DNA from: Pseudoflavonifractor_A sp022772585
GTDB lineage: Bacteria > Bacillota > Clostridia > Oscillospirales > Oscillospiraceae
Length of the DNA stretch: 64,000 nt
Assembly: GCF_052065415.1 (NCBI RefSeq)
Contig: NZ_JBQHUB010000013.1
Coordinates: 1-64,000, forward strand
Direction: 5' to 3'
Shown here: in pieces, positions 7,340-16,672 of the stretch
Position numbering within the stretch: position 1 is the stretch's first letter
How the letters are laid out: every line of letters begins with the position of its first letter
Program-made: the position numbers and the translations under genes
The notes under the pieces: generated by a model
Database searches by the model: none
What the model was told of the DNA's origin: nothing
The model's input: only the letters and a program-made list of their open reading frames with translations

Positions 7340-7414
7340 GGGGTCGCCAGAACGATGGATTGTTAGACGTACTGGCTTTTGAGTCAGTCTCGTCTGCCAT
7401 TCCGACACACCGGC
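7337..7414 (-). pseudogene. Decayed tRNA-Leu remnant
   Basis: Read on the minus strand from 7414, the sequence begins GCCGGTGTG, then a D-arm-like GGAATGGCAGACG and an anticodon-arm-like CTCAAAAGCCAGT. Compared with intact tRNA-Leu it lacks one base in the D-loop and one in the anticodon stem. No matching 3' acceptor strand, T-arm or CCA follows. It lies upstream of the intact tRNA-Leu and is probably a dead tandem copy. Confidence 0.55.
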
Positions 7415-7641
7415 GTACCAGTTTCCTATTATATCGGACGGGAAGGGATTTGACAAGAGAAAACAGAAAAATTTTGCCGCGACGGTGGGAGAACGAAGGG
7501 CAAAATCAGAAATAGGAATACCATTTGCCGCGAAACTGTGGTACAATTAACAAATAATAAATTTACGACAAATTCACGGATCGCGCACAGGCCGCAGAAG
7601 GGCGCTGCGCCTTTTCAAATCACAGAGAAAGGTCGGACAGA

Positions 7642-9054
7642 ATGAAAAATACTGCCGGACTCGCCGTCATGCTGCTGGCCCTGCTGTCTCTGGCGGGCTG
7701 TTCCCTGCATTCGGACGATGACCTCTATCATATCCCTGAGCCGCCCAGGGAATTCCAGAACCTGACCAACCGGATCTCCACCGTTACGGACCAGGGGGCG
7801 GAGTACAGCGCGCCGCTGAGCGGGGAGAACATCCAGAACATCCAGCTCCAGGACCTGGACGGAGACGGTGTGGTGGACTCGGCGATCACTTTTTTCCGCA
7901 TGAGCGGCGAGGAGAACCCGCTGAAGATCTACATTTACCGCCAGACTGAGGGAGATTATGAGCTGGAGGCGGTGATCGAGGGAGCCGGAACGGCCATTAA
8001 CTATGTGGACTACGTGAATCTGGACGACAAACCGGACAAGGAGATCGTGGTGAGCTGGCAGTACAGCGACAAGCTCCACTTCCTGGACGCTTACCGGGTG
8101 TCCGGCGGACAGGTGGTCCAGATGCTGCACACGGACTATACCTATTTCAAAATTTTCGATATGGACCGGAACAATGACCAGGAGATCGTGGTCATCAACC
8201 AGCAGACCGACCTGCCCGGCCAGGTGGAGCTCTATGACTGCCGGGATGGGCTGATGGAGCTGGACTCTGCCGCCGGGATCTCCCGCACCGACCTCATGAC
8301 GGCTGAAGCGGGCCAATCCGCGGCCAGCATCAAGGAGAGCGACGTGCGCAAGGGGTATCTCAAGGATATGGTGCCCGCCATCTTCGTCACATCCGACCTC
8401 TTCCGGGAGAGCAGCAATTTCCGTTATACCGATATCTTCGCCTGGGAGAGTGGGGAGGACGGGAAAAAGACGCTGCGGAATGTGACGCTGGATCCGGAAC
8501 AGGGCTACAGCGTCAGCACGGTGGGCAATTACGCCGTGGTGGGGCCCACCGATATCAACAAGGATTCCATCCTGGAGCTGCCCTCCTCGGTGGAGATCAG
8601 GGAGTATAAGTCCACCGGGACCGTTCCCAACTTCTGGCTCAACCGCTGGAACCAGTATGATGCGGAAGGGCAGCCCCACTATATCTACTCCACCTACTAC
8701 AATGACCGGGACGGCTGGTATCTGGAATTGCCGGAGGAGTGGCTGGGCAAGATCACCCTCTCCCGCAGCGACACGGCGGGCGGCGGCGAGCGGGCAGTCA
8801 TCTTCTCCTACTGGGAGGAGGACAGCGGAGAGGAGCCGATCCCCTTCCTGACTATCTACCGCCTGGCAGGCAGCAACCGGGTGAGCCGGGCCGGTCTGCC
8901 CGGACGGTTCCGCCTGGCGGACAGCGGCGAGGAAAATCCCAGCATCCTGTACGCCGCCCGCTTTGAGGAGCACGGCTGGGACTGCGGACTGGACGAGGAG
9001 GAGCTCAGAGCGAAATTCCATGTGATCCGCGCCGACTGGGGCTCCTTTGACTGA
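7642..9054 (+). CDS. Lipoprotein of unknown function next to a two-component system
   Basis: This 470-residue protein starts with a lipoprotein signal peptide (MKNTAGLAVMLLALLSLAGC; lipid-modified Cys at 20). The mature part includes DLDGDGVVDSAI and similar D-rich segments (DMDRNND, DINKDS), reminiscent of calcium-binding FG-GAP/VCBS-like blades, so a beta-propeller-like outer-face protein is plausible. It ends 31 bases before a response-regulator gene and probably forms one operon with it and its kinase. It could be a sensory partner or an output of that system. I do not recognise a named family. RBS: GAGAAAGGT, 10 or more bases upstream. Confidence 0.75.
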   Translation: MKNTAGLAVMLLALLSLAGCSLHSDDDLYHIPEPPREFQNLTNRISTVTDQGAEYSAPLSGENIQNIQLQDLDGDGVVDSAITFFRMSGEENPLKIYIYRQTEGDYELEAVIEGAGTAINYVDYVNLDDKPDKEIVVSWQYSDKLHFLDAYRVSGGQVVQMLHTDYTYFKIFDMDRNNDQEIVVINQQTDLPGQVELYDCRDGLMELDSAAGISRTDLMTAEAGQSAASIKESDVRKGYLKDMVPAIFVTSDLFRESSNFRYTDIFAWESGEDGKKTLRNVTLDPEQGYSVSTVGNYAVVGPTDINKDSILELPSSVEIREYKSTGTVPNFWLNRWNQYDAEGQPHYIYSTYYNDRDGWYLELPEEWLGKITLSRSDTAGGGERAVIFSYWEEDSGEEPIPFLTIYRLAGSNRVSRAGLPGRFRLADSGEENPSILYAARFEEHGWDCGLDEEELRAKFHVIRADWGSFD

Positions 9055-9085
9055 ATGGGTATTTCGTGAGACAGGAGAGTGAAGG

Positions 9086-9775
9086 ATGTTGAAAAAGGTA
9101 CTGGTATTGGAAGACGAGGCCAATATCCGCAGCTTTGTGGTCATCAATCTGAAGCGGGCCGGCTATGAGACCATTGAGGCCGGCACCGGCGAGGAGGCCC
9201 TGGAACAGCTCAAGCACAACCCCGATATCAAGGTGGCGCTGCTGGACATCATGCTGCCCGGTATGGACGGCTTTGAGGTCTGCCGCCGGATCCGGGCCAG
9301 CAACAACCAGATCGGCATCATCATGCTGACCGCCCGTACCCAGGAGATGGACAAGGTCACCGGCCTGATGACCGGGGCGGACGACTATGTGACCAAGCCC
9401 TTCTCCCCGGCAGAGCTCACCGCCCGGGTGGACGCCCTCTACCGCCGGGCCGGCGGCGTGGTGGTGGAGAATACCGGCGAGATCAGCCAGCCCCCCTTCC
9501 TGCTCAATACCCGCAACCGGACGCTGGAGAAAAACGGCCAGCGGGTCAAGCTGACCCAGGTGGAGTACGCCATCGTCAAGCTCTTCATGGAAAATCCGGG
9601 CAAGGCCCTCTCACGGGAGGAGATCCTGGATACAGTGTGGGGCCGGGATTATTTCGGTGAGCTGAAGATCGTGGATGTGAATATCCGCCGTCTGCGGATC
9701 AAGATCGAGGACGATCCCACCAATCCATCCTTTATCAATACTGTGTGGGGCTACGGCTACAAATGGGGCGCGTAA
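9086..9775 (+). CDS. OmpR/PhoB-family response regulator
   Basis: This 229-residue regulator has a receiver domain at about 1-120, with acidic pocket E9-D10, phospho-acceptor Asp54 (LLDIMLPGMDG), Thr82 and Lys104 (TKPFS). A winged-helix DNA-binding domain follows at about 130-228 (LTQVEYAIVKLF ... WG-x-GYKW). It should be phosphorylated by the histidine kinase encoded 29 bases downstream and then act on promoters. The target genes cannot be told from sequence. The upstream lipoprotein gene is likely in the same transcript. Confidence 0.95.
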   Translation: MLKKVLVLEDEANIRSFVVINLKRAGYETIEAGTGEEALEQLKHNPDIKVALLDIMLPGMDGFEVCRRIRASNNQIGIIMLTARTQEMDKVTGLMTGADDYVTKPFSPAELTARVDALYRRAGGVVVENTGEISQPPFLLNTRNRTLEKNGQRVKLTQVEYAIVKLFMENPGKALSREEILDTVWGRDYFGELKIVDVNIRRLRIKIEDDPTNPSFINTVWGYGYKWGA

Positions 9776-9804
9776 GCCCGGATCCTCTTCCAGGTGGTGC
9801 ATAA

Positions 9805-11226
9805 ATGAAGAAGATGAAGGGCATTCGGAAGCGCTGGATGATGAACAACATCAGCGCCGCCCTGGTGATCGTTCTGCTGGCAGTGACCGCCTTCTCGGTG
9901 GCCATGGTCAGCTACTACTACTCCAGCATGAGCCGGGGGCTGGAGGAAAAGACCCGGACCGCCGTCAACGTGTTCGGCGGCTATAAGACGGAGGCGGCCT
10001 ATTATCAGAACGCCTACACCTTTGTCAACAACCAGTTTGAGGACCGGGACCGGCTGGAATTTCAGATCCTGGACAGCGATGGCGCGGTTCACTTCTCCAG
10101 CTACCTGCTCATCTCGGGCTACAAGCCGGGCACGCCGGACATCGACGAGGCCCTGGGCAGAGTGGAGGGGGTCTCCCCCCGGATGCGGATGTGGACAGGC
10201 AATGACCCCAGCACCGGCGAGCATATCATGGCGGTGTCCTGCCCCCTGATGGTGGACGGCCAGGTGGTGTCGGCCATCCGCATGGTCACCTCCCTGACCT
10301 GGGTGGACCGGCAGATCTTCCTGGTGGTGGGCGTCTCCCTGCTGGTGGGCATGCTCATTCTGGTCATGCTCTATTTCTCGGGGCTCTTCTTTGTCCGCTC
10401 CATCGTGGACCCGGTGGCCGACGTGACCCGCACCGCCGAGCACATCGCCGCGGGGAGCTACGGCATCCAGATCGAGAAGAAGTTTGATGACGAGGTGGGC
10501 GACCTCATCGACGCCATCAACAATATGTCGCTGAAGATCAAGCAGTCGGAGAAGATGAAGAACGAGTTCATCTCCTCAGTGTCCCACGAGCTGCGCACCC
10601 CCCTCACCGCCATCAACGGCTGGGCCGAGACCATCATGAACGGCGAGGTGCGGGACGCCCAGGACGTGAAGAAGGGCATGGGCATCATCGTCAGCGAGGC
10701 CCGTCGCCTGACCAACATGGTGGAGGAGCTGCTGGAGTTCTCCCGCATCCAGGACGGCCGGTTCACCCTGTCTATCGAGCCGGTGGATATCAAGGCCGAG
10801 CTGGAGGACGCGGTCTATACCTACAAGGAATTTTTCCGGCGGGAGGGCATCGAGCTGACCCATACCGACTGCGAAGAGGAATTCCCGGTTATGAACGCCG
10901 ACCCGGAGCGGCTGCGGCAGGTGTTCTGCAACCTGCTGGACAACGCAGCCAAGCACGGCGGCAGCGGAAAGCGCATCGACACCGCCATCCGCCGGGAGGA
11001 GGATCAGGCGGTTATCACCATCCGGGACTACGGCCCCGGCATTCCGGAGGAGGAGCTCCCCCACGTCAAGACCAAGTTCTACAAGGGCAGCTCCAAGGCC
11101 AGAGGCAGCGGCATCGGCCTGGCGGTGTGCGACGAGATCGTGGCCCGGCACCAGGGTACGCTGGACATCGGCAATGCCGAGGGCGGCGGCTGTATCGTTA
11201 CCATCCGGTTCCCGATTGGAACATAA
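9805..11226 (+). CDS. Sensor histidine kinase with HAMP domain
   Basis: This 473-residue membrane kinase has transmembrane segments at about 15-37 and 171-195. They enclose an extracellular sensor region of about 130 residues. A HAMP domain (about 196-248), a HisKA domain with phospho-accepting His261 (SVSHELRTPL) and an HATPase domain (N-box NLLDNAAKHGG; G-box DYGPGIPEE; GSGIGLAV) follow. It autophosphorylates and passes phosphate to the preceding response regulator. The signal is unknown. The layout matches PhoR/ResE-like kinases of Firmicutes; the sensor region is not distinctive. Confidence 0.95.
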   Translation: MKKMKGIRKRWMMNNISAALVIVLLAVTAFSVAMVSYYYSSMSRGLEEKTRTAVNVFGGYKTEAAYYQNAYTFVNNQFEDRDRLEFQILDSDGAVHFSSYLLISGYKPGTPDIDEALGRVEGVSPRMRMWTGNDPSTGEHIMAVSCPLMVDGQVVSAIRMVTSLTWVDRQIFLVVGVSLLVGMLILVMLYFSGLFFVRSIVDPVADVTRTAEHIAAGSYGIQIEKKFDDEVGDLIDAINNMSLKIKQSEKMKNEFISSVSHELRTPLTAINGWAETIMNGEVRDAQDVKKGMGIIVSEARRLTNMVEELLEFSRIQDGRFTLSIEPVDIKAELEDAVYTYKEFFRREGIELTHTDCEEEFPVMNADPERLRQVFCNLLDNAAKHGGSGKRIDTAIRREEDQAVITIRDYGPGIPEEELPHVKTKFYKGSSKARGSGIGLAVCDEIVARHQGTLDIGNAEGGGCIVTIRFPIGT

Positions 11227-11241
11227 GTTCGACTTCCCGGC

Positions 11242-11270
11242 TTGCAAATGATGGGGGATTCTGGTACAAT
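11242..11270 (+). promoter_or_regulatory. Promoter of the yqhQ-like gene
   Basis: TTGCAA (11242-11247) and TACAAT (11265-11270) are 17 bases apart, about 80 bases upstream of the start codon. Confidence 0.5.
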
Positions 11271-11351
11271 CGGAGCGGAGAAAGTCCGGGGATGCCTCTC
11301 GCGCTGTCTCCAAGATAGAAAGATCCGAAAGGGATCACAAAGGAGTTTTCT

Positions 11352-12332
11352 ATGCCTGAACAGGAAGCAAGAGCCTGCGCCAGACCGTTCAAGACCATGA
11401 TCGGCGGCCAGGCGCTCATTGAAGGGATCATGATGATGGGGCCGGAAAAGAAGGCCGTGGTGGTCCGCCGCAGCGACGGCGGGCTGGAGGAGCAGGTGGA
11501 GGACCGGGTGCTCATCAAGGACAAGCATCCCATTTTCGGCGTACCCCTGATCCGGGGCGTATTCAACTTTGGTTCCTCCATGGCCAACGGCGTAAAGGCC
11601 CTGATGTACTCAGCGGAGTTTTACCCCGAGGATGACGAGCCGGAGGAGCCCTCCAAATTCGAGCGCTGGCTGGAGGAAAAGCTGGGCAGCGAGAAGGTGT
11701 ACTCCCTGGTGGTGACCCTGGCTCTGGTGCTGGGGATCGCCTTCTCGGTGGGGCTGTTCATCCTGCTGCCCACTGCCGTGGTGGGAGGCGTCGGCTGGCT
11801 GTTCCACGGTATGCCCATGTGGGTGCGCAACGTGCTGGAGGGCGTGGTGCGCATCATCATCTTTATGGCCTATCTGATGCTCTGTTCCAAAACAAAGGAT
11901 ATGCACCGGGTGTTCCAGTACCATGGCGCCGAGCACAAGACCATCTTCTGCTACGAGGCCGGCCTGCCTCTGACGGTGGAGAACGTGCGCCGTCAGCCCC
12001 GGCACCATCCCCGGTGCGGCACCAGCTTTTTGTTTGTGGTCATCGTGGTAGCCATCCTCATCTCCAGCTTTGTGTTCTCCTTTGTGGAGATCACCAACGT
12101 GTTCGCCCGTATGGGCGTCCACCTGCTGCTGCTGCCGGTGGTGGTGAGCATCACCTATGAGCTCAACCGCTGGGTGGGCCGCCACGACAATCCGGTGACC
12201 CGCCTGCTCACCGCGCCCGGCCTGTGGCTCCAGAACTGGACCACCTTTGAGCCGGACGACTCCATGATCGAGGTGGGCATCCGCTCCCTGGAGCTGGTGC
12301 TGCCCAGCGAAAAGGGCAAGGACGCGTGGTAA
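11352..12332 (+). CDS. yqhQ: DUF1385 membrane protein (YqhQ family)
   Basis: This 326-residue protein opens with a conserved GGQALIEGIMMMGP motif, has several hydrophobic helices (about 115-145, 150-175, 215-240, 250-270) and a QYHGAEHKTIFCYE ... RQPRHHPRCGTSF segment. These mark the DUF1385/YqhQ family. The clustered His and Cys residues suggest metal binding, but the biochemical role is not established. It precedes prmC, a linkage common in Clostridia where the two sit near prfA. An AAAGGAG ribosome-binding site precedes ATG 11352. Confidence 0.9.
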   Translation: MPEQEARACARPFKTMIGGQALIEGIMMMGPEKKAVVVRRSDGGLEEQVEDRVLIKDKHPIFGVPLIRGVFNFGSSMANGVKALMYSAEFYPEDDEPEEPSKFERWLEEKLGSEKVYSLVVTLALVLGIAFSVGLFILLPTAVVGGVGWLFHGMPMWVRNVLEGVVRIIIFMAYLMLCSKTKDMHRVFQYHGAEHKTIFCYEAGLPLTVENVRRQPRHHPRCGTSFLFVVIVVAILISSFVFSFVEITNVFARMGVHLLLLPVVVSITYELNRWVGRHDNPVTRLLTAPGLWLQNWTTFEPDDSMIEVGIRSLELVLPSEKGKDAW

Positions 12333-12513
12333 TGAGAAGCGCGGAGGCGAGCGGAGCAGGGCGGATGGACCGGAGGGAGGGCGCGAAACCGAAGGACCGC
12401 GGAGCGGGCCTGTTTCAAGCCCGAGACGGAGGGAAGCCGCCCGTCGCGCAGCCGCCGCAGCGTGACCAAACGGCATTTGACCACAGAGAGAAACTGAGTC
12501 AGAGGGTGATTCC

Positions 12514-13377
12514 ATGGCGACCACCTATAACAACCTGTATCTGGATGCCAGGAAGAGGCTGAAGGCCGCCGGGATCGAGGCGGCTCAGCTGGAGGCCAGG
12601 GAGATCGTGTGCTTTGCGGCGGAGAAGTCCCGGGACCAGTTTTACCGGGATTTGACCCTGTATGCCTCCGACCAGGTGGAGCAGAAGATGGCCGAATTGG
12701 TGGAGCGCCGTCTGGCCGGGGAGCCTGTGGCCTATCTCATCGGCGAGTGGGAGTTTTACGGCCTGCCGCTGGATATTTCCCGGGACGTGCTCATCCCCCG
12801 GCTGGACACCGAGGTGCTGGCCGAGCAGGCCATCCTGCTGGCCCGGGCCGCCGGAGAGGGGGCGCGGGTGCTGGACCTGTGTGCCGGCAGTGGCTGCGTG
12901 GGTCTGGCGGTGGCCGCCAATGTGCCGGGATGCCGGGTGGTGCTGGCCGATGTGTCCGAGGGGGCGCTGCGGATCTGCCGGCAGAATGTGCGCCGCAACG
13001 ACCTGAACGCCCGGGTCACCTGTGTCCAGGCCGATGCCCGGCAGGATCCGCCGGCCGCCCTGTGGGATTTTGATGTGATTGTCAGCAACCCGCCCTACAT
13101 CCCCAGCCGGGATATCCAGGGGCTGGACTCCTCGGTGAAGGACTATGAGCCCCGGATGGCCCTGGATGGCGGAGACGACGGGCTGGACTTCTACCGCGTG
13201 ATTGCCCGCAAGTGGAAAAGCGCCCTTCGGCTGGGGGGCACCCTCCTCTTTGAGGTGGGCATGGGACAGGACCGGGATGTGGAGGCCATTTTGTCCGGAG
13301 AGGGCTATGAACACATCCGCAGTTTTCAGGATACCGGCGGCATCTGGCGCGTGGTGACCGGAGAGGTCAACGGTTAA
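12514..13377 (+). CDS. prmC: Release factor glutamine methyltransferase PrmC
   Basis: PrmC methylates the GGQ glutamine of release factors RF1 and RF2 using SAM. This 287-residue protein has an N-terminal helical domain (about 1-85) and a Rossmann methyltransferase domain with VLDLCAGSGCVGLAVA (motif I) and the diagnostic NPPY motif in VSNPPYIPSRD. The length matches the family. A 181-bp GC-rich gap without a gene separates it from yqhQ; read-through from that gene is likely. Confidence 0.95.
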   Translation: MATTYNNLYLDARKRLKAAGIEAAQLEAREIVCFAAEKSRDQFYRDLTLYASDQVEQKMAELVERRLAGEPVAYLIGEWEFYGLPLDISRDVLIPRLDTEVLAEQAILLARAAGEGARVLDLCAGSGCVGLAVAANVPGCRVVLADVSEGALRICRQNVRRNDLNARVTCVQADARQDPPAALWDFDVIVSNPPYIPSRDIQGLDSSVKDYEPRMALDGGDDGLDFYRVIARKWKSALRLGGTLLFEVGMGQDRDVEAILSGEGYEHIRSFQDTGGIWRVVTGEVNG

Positions 13378-13462
13378 GAGTCCGGTTTATTGGACAGTAC
13401 ATATGCGATACTCAGAGTGTACACAGGGCGGGGCAAGGCGTCCGTCCTGTTCTCCATACGGC

Positions 13463-13479
13463 GCCGGCCGGGGGCCGGC
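13463..13479 (+). other. GC-rich hairpin before the recA ribosome-binding site
   Basis: GCCGGCC (13463-13469) and GGCCGGC (13473-13479) form a short stable stem ending a few bases before the AAGGAAGGGG ribosome-binding site of recA. It could modulate translation initiation. Confidence 0.3.
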
Positions 13480-13499
13480 CGGAAAGGAAGGGGATAACA

Positions 13500-14621
13500 A
13501 TGGCAGATAAGAAAAAGATGGTGGAAGCGGCGGCTCCTGCGGCGGATAAGAAGAAGGCCCTGGAGACCTGCCTTGCCAATATCGAAAAGACCTACGGAAA
13601 GGGCACGGTCATGCGTCTGGGCGAGAACAGCAACGTGGTGGTGGAGGCCATCCCCACCGGCTCCCTGTCCCTGGATCTGGCGCTGGGCATCGGCGGCGTG
13701 CCCAAGGGCCGCATCATCGAGGTGTACGGCCCCGAATCCTCCGGTAAGACCACTCTGGCCCTCCATATCGTGGCCGAGGCACAGAAGCGGGGCGGCGAGG
13801 TGGCCTTCATCGACGCGGAGCACGCCCTGGACCCGTCCTACGCCCGTGCGCTGGGGGTGGATATCGACTCCATGCTCATCTCCCAGCCCGACACCGGCGA
13901 GCAGGGCCTGGAGATCTGCGAGGCCCTGGTCCGCTCCGGCGCCATCGACGTGGTGGTGGTGGACTCGGTGGCCGCGCTGACTCCCCGGGCCGAGATCGAG
14001 GGCGACATGGGCGACAGCCACGTGGGCCTGCTGGCCCGCCTGATGAGCCAGGCCCTGCGCAAGCTGGCCGGCTCCATCGCCAAGACCAACTGCATCGTGG
14101 TCTTTATCAACCAGCTCCGCGAGAAGGTGGGCGTGGTCTACGGCAACCCCGAGGTCACCACCGGTGGCCGTGCGCTGAAGTTCTACGCCTCGGTGCGGAT
14201 GGACGTGCGCCGGGTGGAATCCCTGAAGAGCGGCGGTGAGGTCATCGGCAACCGCACCCGGGTCAAGGTAGTCAAGAACAAGGTGGCCCCTCCGTTCCGT
14301 GAGGCCGAGTTCGACATCATGTACGGCGAGGGCATCTCCAAGGTGGGCGAGCTGGTGGATCTGGGCGTCAAGCTGGACGTGATCCAGAAGTCGGGTTCCT
14401 GGTTCTCCATGGGCGAGATGCGCATCGGCCAGGGCCGGGATGCGGTGAAGCAGTATCTGAAGGATAATCCCGACGTGGCCCAGCAGATCGAGGAGGAGAT
14501 CCGCCGCAATTCGTTTAAACTCATGTCCAGCCAGTCCCAGGTGGCGGCCCGTGCCGCCGGCCGGGCAGTGGATGTGAGTGCCGAGGATTTTGAGGACGGC
14601 GGCGACAATGCGTCTGAATAA
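13500..14621 (+). CDS. recA: RecA recombinase
   Basis: RecA polymerises on single-stranded DNA, catalyses strand exchange and activates LexA self-cleavage. This 373-residue protein has Walker A GPESSGKT (77-84), Walker B-type VVVVDSVAAL, the L1/L2 region and the NQLREKVGVVYGNPE signature. The C-terminus is acidic (SAEDFEDGGDN). recX overlaps its last codons, so the two are co-translated. A clear LexA box was not found upstream. Confidence 0.98.
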   Translation: MADKKKMVEAAAPAADKKKALETCLANIEKTYGKGTVMRLGENSNVVVEAIPTGSLSLDLALGIGGVPKGRIIEVYGPESSGKTTLALHIVAEAQKRGGEVAFIDAEHALDPSYARALGVDIDSMLISQPDTGEQGLEICEALVRSGAIDVVVVDSVAALTPRAEIEGDMGDSHVGLLARLMSQALRKLAGSIAKTNCIVVFINQLREKVGVVYGNPEVTTGGRALKFYASVRMDVRRVESLKSGGEVIGNRTRVKVVKNKVAPPFREAEFDIMYGEGISKVGELVDLGVKLDVIQKSGSWFSMGEMRIGQGRDAVKQYLKDNPDVAQQIEEEIRRNSFKLMSSQSQVAARAAGRAVDVSAEDFEDGGDNASE

Positions 14622-15255
14622 GCTCTCGCCCTCCCAGAAGGTCCGGGGCCGGTGGCTCCTTTACCTGGAGGATGGCAGTATCCTGCGGGTGGGGGAGAAC
14701 GAGGTGGTCTCCTTCGGGCTGTACGCGGGGATGGAGCTGACGGCGGAGACCCTGGAGGCGCTGCAGGCGGCCCAGCGGCGCTCCGCCCTGCGGGAGAAAG
14801 CCCTGCGGGCGCTGGAGCTGCGTCCCCTTTCCCGGAAGGAGCTGGTGGACAAGCTCACCGCCCGCCCACGGAAGCGGGGGAGCGGGGAGCAGGAGGAGCC
14901 CCCTGACCGGGAGGCCGCCCAGGCGGTGGCCGACTGGCTGGAGGAGCTGGGCTATCTCAACGATGAAGAATATGCCAAGAGTGTGGTGCGCCACTACTCG
15001 GCCAAGGGCTATGGGGCCCGGCGGCTCCGGGACGAGCTCTGCCGCCGGGGCGTCCCCCGGGAGTACTGGGAGGAGGCCCTGGCCGAGGCGGAGGAGTCTG
15101 ATGAGTGCATCGACGCCTTCCTCGCCAAAAAGCTGCGGGGGACCGAGCCCGGGGACCGGAAGGCACTGAAGCGGGCGTCCGACGCCCTGGCCCGCCGGGG
15201 ATATTCCTGGTCGGAGATCCGGGACGCGCTGGCGCGGTATGGCGCGGAGCTGTAG
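14608..15255 (+). CDS. recX: RecX regulatory protein
   Basis: RecX binds RecA filaments and limits their activity. This 215-residue protein has the family's helical-repeat pattern: ALRALELRPLSRKEL, WLEELGYLNDEEYAKS, RLRDELCRRGVPREYWEEAL and a C-terminal RRGYSWSEIRDAL. I chose ATG 14608, inside the end of recA (14-base overlap), because the frame's earlier start would lie deeper in recA without a ribosome-binding site. Overlap with recA is the usual arrangement. Confidence 0.93.
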   Translation: MRLNKLSPSQKVRGRWLLYLEDGSILRVGENEVVSFGLYAGMELTAETLEALQAAQRRSALREKALRALELRPLSRKELVDKLTARPRKRGSGEQEEPPDREAAQAVADWLEELGYLNDEEYAKSVVRHYSAKGYGARRLRDELCRRGVPREYWEEALAEAEESDECIDAFLAKKLRGTEPGDRKALKRASDALARRGYSWSEIRDALARYGAEL

Positions 15256-15277
15256 GGCGGGGCGCCTCCGCCCCGCC
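15256..15277 (+). terminator. GC-rich hairpin after recX
   Basis: A 9-bp stem (15256-15264 with 15269-15277) with a 4-nt loop starts directly at the recX stop codon. It lacks a T-tract, so it may be a weak terminator. Confidence 0.4.
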
Positions 15278-15342
15278 GTGAGACGCGGCACCCTCCCGAC
15301 CCGTGTGAACAGCATAAAAATAACCCAAATTGGAGCGATCAT

Positions 15343-16668
15343 ATGTCTTATCGAGTAGCATTTGTATCTCTGGGCTGCGCCAAGAATCTGGTCAACACCG
15401 AGCAGATGATGGCACTGTGCCGCGAGGCTGGGTATACCGTTACCGGCGAGGCCGAAGGGGCCGACGTGGCCGTTTTGAATACCTGCGGCTTCATCGAGTC
15501 GGCCAAGAGCGAGGCCATCGACAACATCCTGGAGCTTGCCCGGCTGAAGGAGCAGGGCAAGCTGAAAAAGCTGCTGGTCACCGGCTGCCTCACCCAGCGC
15601 TACCGGGAGGAGATCCGCACGGAGCTGCCCGAGGTGGACGGCATGCTGGGCACCGGCAGCTATACCGACGTGGTCTCCGCGGTGGAGGAGCTGATGGCCG
15701 GGGAGCACCCGGAGCACTTTGGCGACATCCACCGTACCTATGAAGATGGGGAGCGGATGGTCACCACCGCGCCCTATACCGCCTTTCTGAAGATCGCCGA
15801 GGGGTGCAGCAACGGCTGCGCCTTCTGCATCATCCCCAAGCTCCGGGGCCGCTACCGCAGCCGCTCCATGGAGTCTCTGCTCCATGAGGCCAGAGGCCTG
15901 GCCGACCGGGGCGTGAAGGAGCTTATCGTCATCGCCCAGGACATCACCCGCTACGGTCTGGACCTGGGGGACGGCAGCACCCTGGCGGGCCTGCTGCGGG
16001 AGCTGTGCAGGCTGCCCTTCCACTGGATCCGGCTGCACTACCTGTACCCCGAGGCGGTGACCGACGAGCTCATCGGGACCATCGCGTCGGAGAAGAAGAT
16101 CCTCCACTATCTGGATATCCCCATCCAGCACTGCAACGACGGCATCCTCTCCGCCATGCGCCGGCGGAACACCAAGGCCGAGCTGGTGGAGCTCTTTGCC
16201 AGGCTCCGCGCCGCCATGCCCGATGTGGTCATCCGTACCTCTCTCATCTGTGGCCTGCCCGGCGAGGGGGAGGCCGAATTTGAGGAGCTGTGCGAGTTCC
16301 TGCGGGAGCAGAAGCTCCAGCGGGCCGGCGTGTTCCAATACTCCCGGGAGGAGGGCACCCTGGCCGCCCGGATGGAAAATCAGGTGGAGGACGACGTGGC
16401 CCGCCGCCGGGTGGAGCTGGTGGTGGACCTGCAGTCCCGGGTCATGGACGAGTGGAACGAGAGCCGCCTGGGCGAGGTGGTGGAGGTCCTGTGCGAGGGC
16501 TTCGACAGCGCCGAGGGCTGCTTCGTGGGCCGCACCTGGGCCGACTCGCCGGAGATCGACGGCCGGGTGCTGTTCACCGCCGGGGGACTCGTCCCCGCGG
16601 GCGAGTTTGTCAATGTCCGCCTGACCGGGGTCTCTGATGGGGACCTCACCGGCGAGATCGAGGAGTGA
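15343..16668 (+). CDS. rimO: Ribosomal protein uS12 methylthiotransferase RimO
   Basis: RimO is a radical-SAM enzyme that methylthiolates an aspartate of ribosomal protein uS12. This 441-residue protein has the MTTase N-terminal domain with Cys12 (SLGCAKN), Cys48 (NTCGF) and a third Cys near 81. The radical-SAM triad is Cys155/159/162 (CSNGCAFC), and a C-terminal TRAM domain is present. The short form SLGCAKNLVNTE and IPKLRGRYRSR distinguish it from MiaB. It is followed by pgsA after 4 bases, a common clostridial order. Confidence 0.96.
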   Translation: MSYRVAFVSLGCAKNLVNTEQMMALCREAGYTVTGEAEGADVAVLNTCGFIESAKSEAIDNILELARLKEQGKLKKLLVTGCLTQRYREEIRTELPEVDGMLGTGSYTDVVSAVEELMAGEHPEHFGDIHRTYEDGERMVTTAPYTAFLKIAEGCSNGCAFCIIPKLRGRYRSRSMESLLHEARGLADRGVKELIVIAQDITRYGLDLGDGSTLAGLLRELCRLPFHWIRLHYLYPEAVTDELIGTIASEKKILHYLDIPIQHCNDGILSAMRRRNTKAELVELFARLRAAMPDVVIRTSLICGLPGEGEAEFEELCEFLREQKLQRAGVFQYSREEGTLAARMENQVEDDVARRRVELVVDLQSRVMDEWNESRLGEVVEVLCEGFDSAEGCFVGRTWADSPEIDGRVLFTAGGLVPAGEFVNVRLTGVSDGDLTGEIEE

Positions 16669-16672
16669 AGCT

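Noticed and set aside
12333..12513. A small gene between yqhQ and prmC
   Set aside because: A short open frame exists but has no ribosome-binding site and a low-complexity Arg/Gly-rich translation.
13378..13499. LexA box upstream of recA
   Set aside because: The nearest candidate (GTACATATGCGA around 13397) matches the consensus too poorly to call, although recA is expected to be SOS-controlled.
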